12,469 bases of DNA, taken from contig DLNM01000028.1 in NCBI GenBank assembly GCA_002479485.1, positions 1 through 12,469 of the forward strand, given 5' to 3'. The position numbers and the translations under genes are program-made. Position 1 is the first letter of the stretch. The number at the start of each line of letters is the position of its first letter. The notes under the pieces are model-generated. The model was not told where the DNA came from and made no database searches. It worked only from the letters and a program-made list of their open reading frames with translations. This stretch comes from Firmicutes bacterium UBA7510. Its GTDB lineage: Bacteria > Bacillota > Clostridia > Tissierellales > Sedimentibacteraceae. Below are positions 1-6,011 of the stretch, one piece after another.

Positions 1-26
1 ATGCAATGAATATTATTATATACTAT

Positions 27-63
27 AACTACCAATTATCATATTGAATTGGTAGTTTTTTTA
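27..63 (+). terminator. Rho-independent terminator of a gene upstream of the window
   Basis: An 11-bp perfect stem (arms 27-37 and 47-57, AACTACCAATT / AATTGGTAGTT) with a 9-nt loop runs into seven T residues (56-62). No gene end is visible between 1 and 27, so it presumably serves a gene that stops before the window. Its right half is repeated at 2334-2364. Confidence 0.7.
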
Positions 64-71
64 TTGAAAAT
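41..71 (+). repeat. 31-nt direct repeat, copy 1
   Basis: This stretch matches 2334-2364 in 30 of 31 positions; the single difference is T65 versus G2358. It covers the loop end, right arm and T-tract of the terminator at 27-63. With the second copy it brackets the two-gene secreted/lipoprotein unit. It may mark a duplication or recombination junction, or simply a terminator shared by related genes. Confidence 0.6.
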
Positions 72-134
72 ATAAGTAATTTAATTATGGAAACTAAAAG
101 AAAATTAAAATTTATGTGAGAAAAGGAGAATGAA

Positions 135-434
135 ATGAGTATAGAATTTCAAATATCATTAGAAAATACGGAAAAATTAAAACAAATTAAAACAATTAAT
201 AATAAATAATCCAGAATTACCATTAATGATTTTCTGTAGTTAAGATTATAATCGTGGCAAATATCAATATTAACACGCTTTTGCAGGCGAACCGTCTATA
301 CAAGAAATAACTATACATATGGATAATTATTTTATAGAAAGAGAATCACAGAGCTTGTAATATGCAATACAGAACGACACTTTGCAAAACCAGTGATAAA
401 AACTGCACCTAGGTGGTGTCCTTTAAAGAAATAA
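135..434 (+). pseudogene. decayed gene remnant(s), about 100 codons, frameshifted with internal stops
   Basis: AAAAGGAG at 121-128 precedes an ATG at 135, which opens a 24-codon frame ending in TAA at 207-209. Around 180-200 the reading continues one frame over and encodes NPELPLMIFCS, then stop (241-243), DYNRGKYQY, stop (271-273), and HAFAGEPSIQEITIHMDNYF. Both stops sit inside otherwise protein-like sequence. From about 351 the original frame resumes with ELVICNTERHFAKPVIKTAP, then RWCPLKK, and a TAA at 432-434. The pieces read like a small phage- or mobile-element-type hypothetical protein that has lost its frame. They could be the remains of one gene or of two joined at about 340-355. 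I cannot assign a function. The call rests on coherent residues across frames and is not backed by an alignment. Confidence 0.55.
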
Positions 435-457
435 ATTAGTTTAGAGAGGATGTTAAA

Positions 458-622
458 ATGATGAATAATGGAATATTTATAGGTACGAACAAAACACAGT
501 AAAATTGCATCGGTAGATTATGAAAAAAATAGCACCCTAATGTTTTTGCTATAGGAAAAGCAGGCAGGGGAAAAGGATATATAATTTAACCTAATATTAA
601 TGATATAGAATTAATAAAATAT
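458..622 (+). pseudogene. remnant of a P-loop ATPase gene, possibly VirB4-like conjugation protein
   Basis: AGAGAGGA (443-450) precedes ATG ATG at 458-463 and the residues MMNNGIFIGTNKTQ before a TAA at 500-502. A neighbouring frame then reads HSKIASVDYEKNST. A further frame from 536 reads PNVFAIGKAGRGKGYII, with a TAA at 587-589, then PNINDIELIKY. The order of a short 'GIF.G.N' start, a connecting strand, and GKAGRGKG resembles the region leading into the Walker A loop of VirB4/TraC-type conjugative ATPases. The usual serine or threonine after the P-loop lysine is glycine here. At least two frameshifts and one stop make it non-functional. The family assignment is inference from this short stretch; the remnant call itself is firmer. 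Confidence 0.45.
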
Positions 623-625
623 AGT

Positions 626-668
626 ATTCTAAATTTTAGAATTATAAATAAAAGTTATAATTGTTTTT
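626..668 (+). other. two overlapping A/T-only hairpins
   Basis: An 8-bp inverted repeat with a 1-nt centre (626-633 / 635-642) overlaps a second one (640-647 / 655-662, 7-nt loop) that is followed by G and five T. The second could act as a very weak terminator isolating the promoter at 711 from the decayed genes upstream. With almost no GC pairs it may equally be chance in such AT-rich DNA. Between 622 and 710 I see nothing else. Confidence 0.25.
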
Positions 669-710
669 AACTATATAAACAACAATATGGATAATATACC
701 AATTATTAAC

Positions 711-739
711 TTTACATTTTAGAATTAATTGTGTATAAT
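711..739 (+). promoter_or_regulatory. sigma-A-type promoter of the secreted protein/lipoprotein pair
   Basis: TTTACA (711-716) and TATAAT (734-739) are separated by exactly 17 bp. That is one mismatch to the -35 consensus and none to the -10. Transcription should start near 746, leaving a leader of about 48 nt before the ATG at 794. This is the best promoter in the window. Confidence 0.7.
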
Positions 740-747
740 TATTTCAA

Positions 748-769
748 TACAATAATAATTATTATTGTA
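748..769. promoter_or_regulatory. 22-bp perfect palindrome at the transcription start, possible operator
   Basis: Positions 748-769 read identically on both strands (half-site TACAATAATAA). They lie 8 bp after the TATAAT box, overlapping or just after the likely start point. That is a typical place for a repressor site. In RNA it would form a weak A/U hairpin in the 5' leader. Low sequence complexity makes chance occurrence possible. Confidence 0.35.
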
Positions 770-793
770 AAAAACAATAAAAGGGGATAAAAA

Positions 794-1426
794 ATGAAAA
801 AAGTAGTAGGGTTTTTGTTAGTTTTTGTTTTAATGTTTTCTATGGTTACTATTTCATATGCTGATTCAAGTTTGCTTATGAAAAATGATTTTGGTTTTAA
901 AATAGAAAACAGAGATGGTCAAATTTATCTAGATGGACTACCATATTTTTCTAGTAAAGATTCAGAAAAAGTTAATCCAAATAATAATGATTTAATTATT
1001 CCATTTGGATTATATCCAACTGATAAGTGGTGTGTGAGTACTGATGATCCTCCAAGCTATTATAATACTGCTTATGATAGAGATTATGTACATGTTAAAA
1101 ATAGCGGATTAGGAGAATTTACTCTAGAAACTACTTCTGAAACAACAGCTAAAATAACAGGTAGTTTAAAATTTAATTTTGCTGATATAGCAGAGGCAAA
1201 TATGACAATTGAAGCGGGTAAGACATGGGGTAAAACATTTACCCAAAAAGTCATCAATCCAATTAAAGGTAGAACATATCAGCTTGAATCATATTGTAAA
1301 GTTTTACAAACAAATTACTTATATTTTTATTATGATGTATTTAATATTTTTCATTCTTTAAATGCTTCAACTCATGACAAATTTTCTACAGAATATGTAT
1401 ATGATTGGGTGCCTATCGTTAACTAA
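794..1426 (+). CDS. secreted protein of unknown family
   Basis: This is a 210-residue protein. AAGGGG at 781-786 lies 7 nt before the ATG. Residues 1-23 form a standard Sec signal peptide: KK, a hydrophobic core from about residue 4 to 20, and a likely cleavage after SYA before Asp24. There is no lipobox, no LPXTG and no second membrane segment, so the mature chain of about 187 residues should be released or stay in the wall. Only two cysteines are visible, Cys55 and a later one in ESYCKV. The second half (about residues 100-180) alternates polar and hydrophobic residues with many Thr, Lys and aromatic positions, suggesting beta structure. I do not recognise a family. The stop overlaps the next start by one base, so the two products are probably made together. 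Confidence 0.8.
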   Translation: MKKVVGFLLVFVLMFSMVTISYADSSLLMKNDFGFKIENRDGQIYLDGLPYFSSKDSEKVNPNNNDLIIPFGLYPTDKWCVSTDDPPSYYNTAYDRDYVHVKNSGLGEFTLETTSETTAKITGSLKFNFADIAEANMTIEAGKTWGKTFTQKVINPIKGRTYQLESYCKVLQTNYLYFYYDVFNIFHSLNASTHDKFSTEYVYDWVPIVN

Positions 1427-2214
1427 TGAAAAATAAAAATATGATACTGATAATAATTTTAATATTAAATATTAATTTATTATCGGCATGCAATTTATCA
1501 GACAATAATATAGATAATAATAAAAATAGTGATATAAGTAATAAGATAAATAATATGATTATTAGTACAATTAATAGCAATAATGCTGATTATAATTATT
1601 TATTATATAATGAAAAATTTAATGAAATTAAATTATATTTTGGTTTTGATATTTCCTTAGTAAGTATATCAAAATTGGAATTATATAAAAATGAAGATAT
1701 GGTATGTGATAATGTAGAATTAATTAATCAGTATGACAATGTACTAACAATTAACATTAAAAGTTTTATTAAAGAATTTAATATTATTAAAATTTATGAT
1801 GGAAATGGAACCGCGATAGAATATTATGTTGGAGAATATTATTTAGAAAACATTAAAGAAAACAAAAATGATGACGAAAATGATAATTCTTTCCAATTTA
1901 AATCAAAGGTCTCTACTTTCGAAAATTATATTGAAATAGAAGTAAAAATAGATGATAAAAATGAAAATAAATATAATTTGCAATTTTGTGTTCATAAAGA
2001 AATAAAAGATATTTTTGATGAATTTTATCAAAAAATTGAAAATTCAGATGGTACTTATGTAATTAAATATAAGTTAACATTCAAAAATAAAGAACAAATT
2101 TCACCGTTTATAAATACATTATACTTTGATGTTCTAGGTATGAAAATAAACAAAATTACAAATGAATATGATTATTTTACAGTATTTTCTATTCCTATTG
2201 AAATGAATAATTAA
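1426..2214 (+). CDS. lipoprotein of unknown function
   Basis: This is a 262-residue protein. The start overlaps the previous stop in TAATG (1424-1428), with no strong ribosome binding site just upstream, so translation is probably coupled. Residues 1-21 are a lipoprotein signal with lipobox LSAC. Cys22 would be lipidated and anchor the protein on the outer face of the membrane. After the lipid site comes an Asn/Asp-rich spacer (about 23-50), then two lobes: about 50-135, and about 155-260 after an acidic linker near ENKNDDEND. Both lobes look beta-rich. The protein is unusually rich in Asn, Ile and Lys, in keeping with the very AT-rich DNA. No family is recognised. Because it is paired with a secreted partner, a surface role is likely but unproven. 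Confidence 0.75.
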   Translation: MKNKNMILIIILILNINLLSACNLSDNNIDNNKNSDISNKINNMIISTINSNNADYNYLLYNEKFNEIKLYFGFDISLVSISKLELYKNEDMVCDNVELINQYDNVLTINIKSFIKEFNIIKIYDGNGTAIEYYVGEYYLENIKENKNDDENDNSFQFKSKVSTFENYIEIEVKIDDKNENKYNLQFCVHKEIKDIFDEFYQKIENSDGTYVIKYKLTFKNKEQISPFINTLYFDVLGMKINKITNEYDYFTVFSIPIEMNN

Positions 2215-2222
2215 AAATAAAC

Positions 2223-2255
2223 AAAATAACAGGTTAAAAGTCCTGTTATTTTTTT
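2223..2255 (+). terminator. Rho-independent terminator of the secreted/lipoprotein unit
   Basis: An 11-bp stem (2223-2233 / 2242-2252, AAAATAACAGG / CCTGTTATTTT) with an 8-nt loop runs into a T-tract ending at 2255. It sits 9 nt after the lipoprotein stop and closes the two-gene unit. Confidence 0.8.
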
Positions 2256-2333
2256 GAAAAAGTGATTATCTTGTAAAGCTTAGAAGATAATATAGGCTAG
2301 ATAAAACAAGAAGTTTTATAATAAGATAACATA

Positions 2334-2364
2334 ATATTGAATTGGTAGTTTTTTTATGGAAAAT
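2334..2364 (+). repeat. 31-nt direct repeat, copy 2
   Basis: It matches 41-71 except at one position. The left arm of the copy 1 terminator is not upstream of it. Instead the complementary ACTACCAATT occurs downstream at 2390-2399, so the T-rich half here is separated from its usual partner. That arrangement suggests rearrangement at this point. The stretch 2256-2333 holds no gene; a weak inverted repeat (2265-2272 / 2284-2291) is all I see. Confidence 0.6.
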
Positions 2365-2621
2365 GAGTGATTTGTATGTAGTAAAAATTACTACCAATTT
2401 TATCTGAAACTTCTGCTGAAGGCAAAGTTTATCATATATTAGCTGTTGACGATAAGTATAATGTATACGAATTATATTATATTGGTGATTTAAATAATAT
2501 TTATGATGACGATACTATAAAAAATGTATTTGGTATACCTTTAGGATTAAATAGTTTTGATAATGTAGGTGGTGGAACCATAAATACAATACAAACAGCA
2601 GTATGCTACATAGAGGAATAA
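2363..2621 (+). pseudogene. 3' fragment of a gene, probably a secreted protein
   Basis: From 2385 a frame runs to TAA at 2619-2621 with no possible start codon. It encodes 78 residues including GKVYHILAVDDKYNVYELYY, IGDLNNIYDDD, VFGIPLGLNSFDNVGGGT and CYIEE. Just upstream an adjacent frame reads SDLYVVKITTN (from 2363) before stopping. One lost or gained T around 2398-2402 would join the two, so a frameshift plus a 5' truncation is likely. The remnant still carries its own terminator 10 nt downstream, showing it was once a gene end. It resembles the C-terminal beta domain of a secreted protein, but I cannot name the family. Confidence 0.55.
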
Positions 2622-2630
2622 AGTTGTAAG

Positions 2631-2656
2631 AAGCACTCAATATATGAGTGCTTTTT
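2631..2656 (+). terminator. Rho-independent terminator after the gene fragment
   Basis: A 9-bp stem (2631-2639 / 2645-2653, AAGCACTCA / TGAGTGCTT) with a 5-nt loop is followed by T residues to 2656. It would stop transcription from the left before the phosphate locus. Confidence 0.8.
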
Positions 2657-2677
2657 CTATGATAGAAAGTAAGGTGA

Positions 2678-2800
2678 AACAATGATGTTGGAATAGCATT
2701 TAAAACAAGTGATAACTTAACTTATAGTATAAATCGAATACGAAAAGTGTTAACAGACTATCAAGAGTTGTTACAGAATATAGTTGTTTTATCAGGATAA
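2678..2800 (+). pseudogene. possible 5'-damaged gene fragment, about 40 codons
   Basis: A frame open from 2678 to the TAA at 2798-2800 encodes NNDVGIAFKTSDNLTYSINR followed by IRKVLTDYQELLQNIVVLSG. The heptad-like leucine and isoleucine spacing suggests an amphipathic helix. No start codon lies in this frame. An AAGGTG-like site (2671-2676) and ATG ATG at 2683-2688 lie one frame off and stop after four codons, as if a single base change had broken a short gene. It could be chance. Confidence 0.3.
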
Positions 2801-2911
2801 ATTTTAAATTAAAAGAATAATTATAATTTATAAACTATGACTAAAAAATGCAAAAAATGTTGAAACTATCGGTAAGAAGTATATAAAACATATAAGAATT
2901 ATTTAAAAGCC

Positions 2912-2976
2912 TTAACACAATCTTAACATTCAATTAACATTAATAAAACAATTGTTAAATTTATGGATGTTATTAT
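2912..2976 (+). promoter_or_regulatory. PhoP/PhoB box array and promoter of the pst operon
   Basis: TTAACA occurs at 2912-2917, 2923-2928 and 2934-2939, each separated by 5 bp, giving an exact 11-bp period. A weaker fourth unit (AAAACA, 2945-2950) keeps the phase. Direct repeats of TTAACA-like hexamers at 11 bp are the known binding pattern of PhoP in Bacillus and relatives. There they sit on one helix face next to or over a poor -35 region. A candidate -10 is TATTAT (2971-2976), with no good -35 at the right distance, as expected for an activator-dependent promoter. The leader to pstS would be about 80 nt. Confidence 0.65.
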
Positions 2977-3060
2977 TAGTACATAAATACTAATCCAATT
3001 TAAAACCTTTTATAATTGAGATAAGTATAAGAGAATTAAAAATGAAGGAGATAATAAAAA

Positions 3061-3957
3061 ATGAAAAATAAAAAAATAAAACAGATTTTAACAGCAGCAT
3101 TATCGTTAGCATTAGTAATAGGTATGGTTGGTTGTTCAAATGGTAACAACGGTAACAAAGATAACAATAATAATAGCAGCAATAATAACAATAATAATAA
3201 TCAAACTCAAACCTCACTGTCTGGCAGTATAAATGCTGGAGGCTCAACATCAGTGGAGAAGGCAGCTAAAACAGCATTAGAAGAATTTGTAGCACTTAAC
3301 CCAGATGTAACATTTGAATATGATGCTACAGGTTCATCAACTGGAATTAAAAACGTAAAAGATAGTACTTACAAGCTTGGATTTTCTTCTAGAGAGTTAA
3401 AGGAAGAAGAAAAAGAAGGAATTGAATATAAAACAATAGCTCTTGATGGTATCGCATTAGCTATAAATCCTAGCAATGGAGTTGAAAACTTAACATTAGA
3501 TCAAATTAAAGGCATTTATACTGGAGAAATAACAAACTGGTCAGAGCTTGGTGGAAATGATGCAGATATAGTTGTAGTATCTAGAGAAAATGGCTCTGGA
3601 ACAAGAAGTGCATTTGAAGAGATAGTAGGCATAGGTGATTTATTAACACAAAAGGCAATAATAAAAAGTGGTAACGGAGAAGTAGCTTCATATGTTGCAG
3701 GTGAACCAAATGCTATAGGATACACTTCATTTGTAACTTTAGAATCAAACTCAGATAAAATCAAAGGTGTTCAAGTAGAAGGTGTTACTCCTGAAGTAGC
3801 AAATGTTCAAAATGAATCTTATAAATTATCAAGACCATTTATAATGATATATGATACAACTAAAATAAACGATGCAGAAAAAGCATTTGTAGACTTCTTA
3901 TTTACTGAAGAAGGCCAAGATTTAATGGAAGAAGCGGGAGCTATAAAGATAAAATAA
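3061..3957 (+). CDS. pstS: phosphate-binding lipoprotein PstS
   Basis: This is the 298-residue extracellular receptor of the high-affinity phosphate ABC transporter. GAAGGAG (3044-3050) precedes the ATG by 10 nt. Residues 1-24 are a lipoprotein signal ending in MVG before Cys25, so the protein is tethered to the membrane. Residues 26-52 are a very Asn-rich flexible spacer. The PBP-like domain begins at about 55 with SINAGGSTS (56-64), whose Ser/Thr contacts phosphate. It continues with FSSREL (108-113) and the family signature SRENGSGTR (174-182), and has the second lobe near GEPNAIGYTSF (214-224). Length and order are normal for Gram-positive PstS. It is the first gene of pstSCAB and lies directly behind the Pho-box array, so it should be strongly induced by phosphate starvation. 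Confidence 0.95.
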   Translation: MKNKKIKQILTAALSLALVIGMVGCSNGNNGNKDNNNNSSNNNNNNNQTQTSLSGSINAGGSTSVEKAAKTALEEFVALNPDVTFEYDATGSSTGIKNVKDSTYKLGFSSRELKEEEKEGIEYKTIALDGIALAINPSNGVENLTLDQIKGIYTGEITNWSELGGNDADIVVVSRENGSGTRSAFEEIVGIGDLLTQKAIIKSGNGEVASYVAGEPNAIGYTSFVTLESNSDKIKGVQVEGVTPEVANVQNESYKLSRPFIMIYDTTKINDAEKAFVDFLFTEEGQDLMEEAGAIKIK

Positions 3958-3969
3958 TAAGAGGTAATT

Positions 3970-4869
3970 ATGAAAAGTGAAAGATTAGGTCAAGTCACAT
4001 TAGATAAAGTATTTCATACAATATTCTTAATAAGTGCTTGTATTGCAATTTTAGCAGTTCTTTCAATTACAATATTTATTTTCTCAAAGGGTATTCAGCC
4101 TTTTCTAAAGGGTAATGCAGAAGGAAATTATTCTATAATTAAATTCTTAACTGGTACCTATTGGAAGCCATCTAACAATATTTATGGTATAGGATATATG
4201 ATAGTAGCATCTATATTTGCTACAATAGGAGCTCTTGTTATAGGAGTTCCTATAAGTCTTTTAACTGCAATATTTATAGCTGAATTGGCACCTAAGAAAA
4301 TAGCAAGTGTTGTTAGAACAATAATAGAGCTTTTAGCCAGTATCCCCTCAGTTTTATATGGAGTGTTTGGATATGCAGTAATAGTTAAATTCGTTAGAAG
4401 TATTTCACCTTATAACATAGGAGATTCGATGCTAAGTGTTATTCTAATACTTTCAATTATGATTCTTCCTACAGTAGTTAGTATAAGTGAAAGTGCAATT
4501 AGAGCTGTTCCTAGTGCATATAAAGAGGCTGCATATGGATTAGGAGCAACAAAAACAGAGGTTATTTTTAAAACAATACTTCCAGCAGGTAAAAGCGGTA
4601 TTTTAGCAGCAGTAGTTTTAGGAGTTGGTAGAGCAATAGGAGAAACAATGGCTGTTATACTAGTTGCAGGAAATCCAGAGGGTAATATACCAAGAACCAT
4701 TTTTGATCAAGTAAGACTTATAACTAATAATATAGTATTAGAGCAAGGATATGCTTCAGGATTACACGAGGAAATGTTATTTGCAACAGGAATTGTACTA
4801 TTTATATTTATTATAATTGTAAATTTAACATTAAATAAAATTCAAAAAGGTATTGGTGAAACAAAATGA
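3970..4869 (+). CDS. pstC: phosphate ABC transporter permease PstC
   Basis: This 299-residue integral membrane protein forms the phosphate channel with PstA. AAGAGG lies just before the ATG, 12 nt after the pstS stop. Membrane segments are visible at about 15-39, 74-104, 115-140, 153-175, 210-234 and 268-288, the usual six for PstC. The cytoplasmic coupling loop, where PstB docks, is YKEAAYGLGATKTEVIFKTI (184-203), a clear EAA-type motif with the conserved Gly. ELLASIPSVLYG (120-131) and GRAIGETMAV (220-229) are typical of the family. The stop overlaps the pstA start by 4 bases (ATGA), implying coupled translation and balanced amounts of the two permeases. Confidence 0.95.
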   Translation: MKSERLGQVTLDKVFHTIFLISACIAILAVLSITIFIFSKGIQPFLKGNAEGNYSIIKFLTGTYWKPSNNIYGIGYMIVASIFATIGALVIGVPISLLTAIFIAELAPKKIASVVRTIIELLASIPSVLYGVFGYAVIVKFVRSISPYNIGDSMLSVILILSIMILPTVVSISESAIRAVPSAYKEAAYGLGATKTEVIFKTILPAGKSGILAAVVLGVGRAIGETMAVILVAGNPEGNIPRTIFDQVRLITNNIVLEQGYASGLHEEMLFATGIVLFIFIIIVNLTLNKIQKGIGETK

Positions 4870-6011
4870 TAAATAGAAAATTAAAAGAAATTATTTTAAA
4901 ATCATTAATATATTTGTCAGCTGCTGTTTCAGTAGGAATTCTTTTGTTTATTGTAGGATTTATATTTAAAAATGGAATTGAAAAAATAGACTTTAATTTT
5001 TTAACAAGTGACAATAATTCTGTTACCCAGTATGTAGTCGTAGATTCAGATAGCAAATCATATAATAAGCCAAAGGACTTGCCAGAAAATTCAATATTCG
5101 TTGAAAAATATGGAATAGCAATATCTGATTCAAGGGAAAAAGATAAAGCTTTTTTAGTTAATTATGTTGATAAGAATTCTCCTTTTAAGGATGCAAAAAA
5201 TTTATCTAACAATAAATATGGTGTTAAAAATAATGATTTAATTAAAAAGATAAATAAATCAAATTCAGAAGATATAACACTTGATGAAGCAGTAAAAATA
5301 CTTAATGCAGAGGATAGTTTAAAAATAAAGATAACCAGACCTGGTGGTGGTATTTATCCAATGATAATATCAACACTTATGCTTATAGGATTGTCATTAT
5401 TAATAGCGGTTCCAATAGGTGTATTTGCAGCAATTTATCTTGTAGAGTATGCAAAGGAAGGTAAACTATTAAGACTTATTAGATTTGCAACAGAAAGTCT
5501 TGCTGGTATTCCTTCAATCGTTTATGGTTTGTTTGGTATGATATTCTTCGTTAAGCTATTAAGCTTCGGACAATCTATGCTATCAGGTAGTTTAACCTTA
5601 AGTATAATATTACTTCCAACTATTATAAGAACTACAGAAGAAACATTAAAAACTGTACCTCCAAGTTACAAAGAAGGTTCCTTTGCACTTGGAGCTAATA
5701 AGCTTCAAACCTTATGGAAGGTTATAATGCCTAACGCATTATCTGGAATTTTAGTAGCAGTTATATTATCAATAGGAAGAATAGTTGGAGAATCAGCTGC
5801 ACTTCTATTCACAGCTGGTACATTTGCTAAGGTTCCAAAAGGATTCCTTGACTCAGGAGCATCCTTAACTGTGAGAGCATATATGGAAGTTAAAGAATAT
5901 GCAAATATAGAAATGGCATGTGGAATTGGTATAATACTACTATTAATTGTATTTGTGCTCAATATTCTTACAAAGCTTATAACTAGAAAACTAAGGAAAG
6001 GAGAAAGTTAA
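4866..6011 (+). CDS. pstA: phosphate ABC transporter permease PstA with an inserted PDZ-like domain
   Basis: This is the second channel subunit. It has 381 residues, about 90-100 more than the usual 280-300. Membrane segment 1 is at about 12-35. The permease core resumes at GGGIYPMI (160-167) and keeps all family marks: ESLAGIPSIVYGLFG (210-224), the EAA loop YKEGSFALGANKLQTLWKVI (268-287) and GRIVGESAAL (304-313). The extra sequence (about 47-158) sits in the first loop outside the membrane. Residues 80-158 look like a PDZ domain: a GIAISDS strand, a V-DKNSPF-DA segment like 'V..GSPA..A', GVKNNDLIKKIN like 'G...GD.I..ING', TLDEAVKIL, and the final strand LKIKITRPG. Start and stop overlap pstC and pstB. 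The PDZ assignment is by pattern only; a peptide- or partner-binding role in the outer space is inference. Confidence 0.92.
   Translation: MINRKLKEIILKSLIYLSAAVSVGILLFIVGFIFKNGIEKIDFNFLTSDNNSVTQYVVVDSDSKSYNKPKDLPENSIFVEKYGIAISDSREKDKAFLVNYVDKNSPFKDAKNLSNNKYGVKNNDLIKKINKSNSEDITLDEAVKILNAEDSLKIKITRPGGGIYPMIISTLMLIGLSLLIAVPIGVFAAIYLVEYAKEGKLLRLIRFATESLAGIPSIVYGLFGMIFFVKLLSFGQSMLSGSLTLSIILLPTIIRTTEETLKTVPPSYKEGSFALGANKLQTLWKVIMPNALSGILVAVILSIGRIVGESAALLFTAGTFAKVPKGFLDSGASLTVRAYMEVKEYANIEMACGIGIILLLIVFVLNILTKLITRKLRKGES

Noticed and set aside
406..415. palindrome CACCTAGGTG as a regulatory site
   Set aside because: It lies within the decayed reading frame encoding APRWCPL, with no promoter nearby.
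3160..3216. tandem AAT/AAC repeats as a microsatellite or CRISPR-like repeat
   Set aside because: It is in frame and encodes the Asn-rich linker after the lipid-anchored Cys of PstS. It has no spacers and no regular unit.
2990..3250. 86-codon open frame on the - strand over the pstS start, rich in Tyr and Cys
   Set aside because: It is the mirror of the Asn-rich AAT/AAC spacer of pstS. There is no ribosome binding site and pstS is certain.
4410..4700. 96-codon open frame on the - strand inside pstC
   Set aside because: It lies wholly inside a clearly conserved permease gene, has no ribosome binding site and shows no protein-like features of its own.
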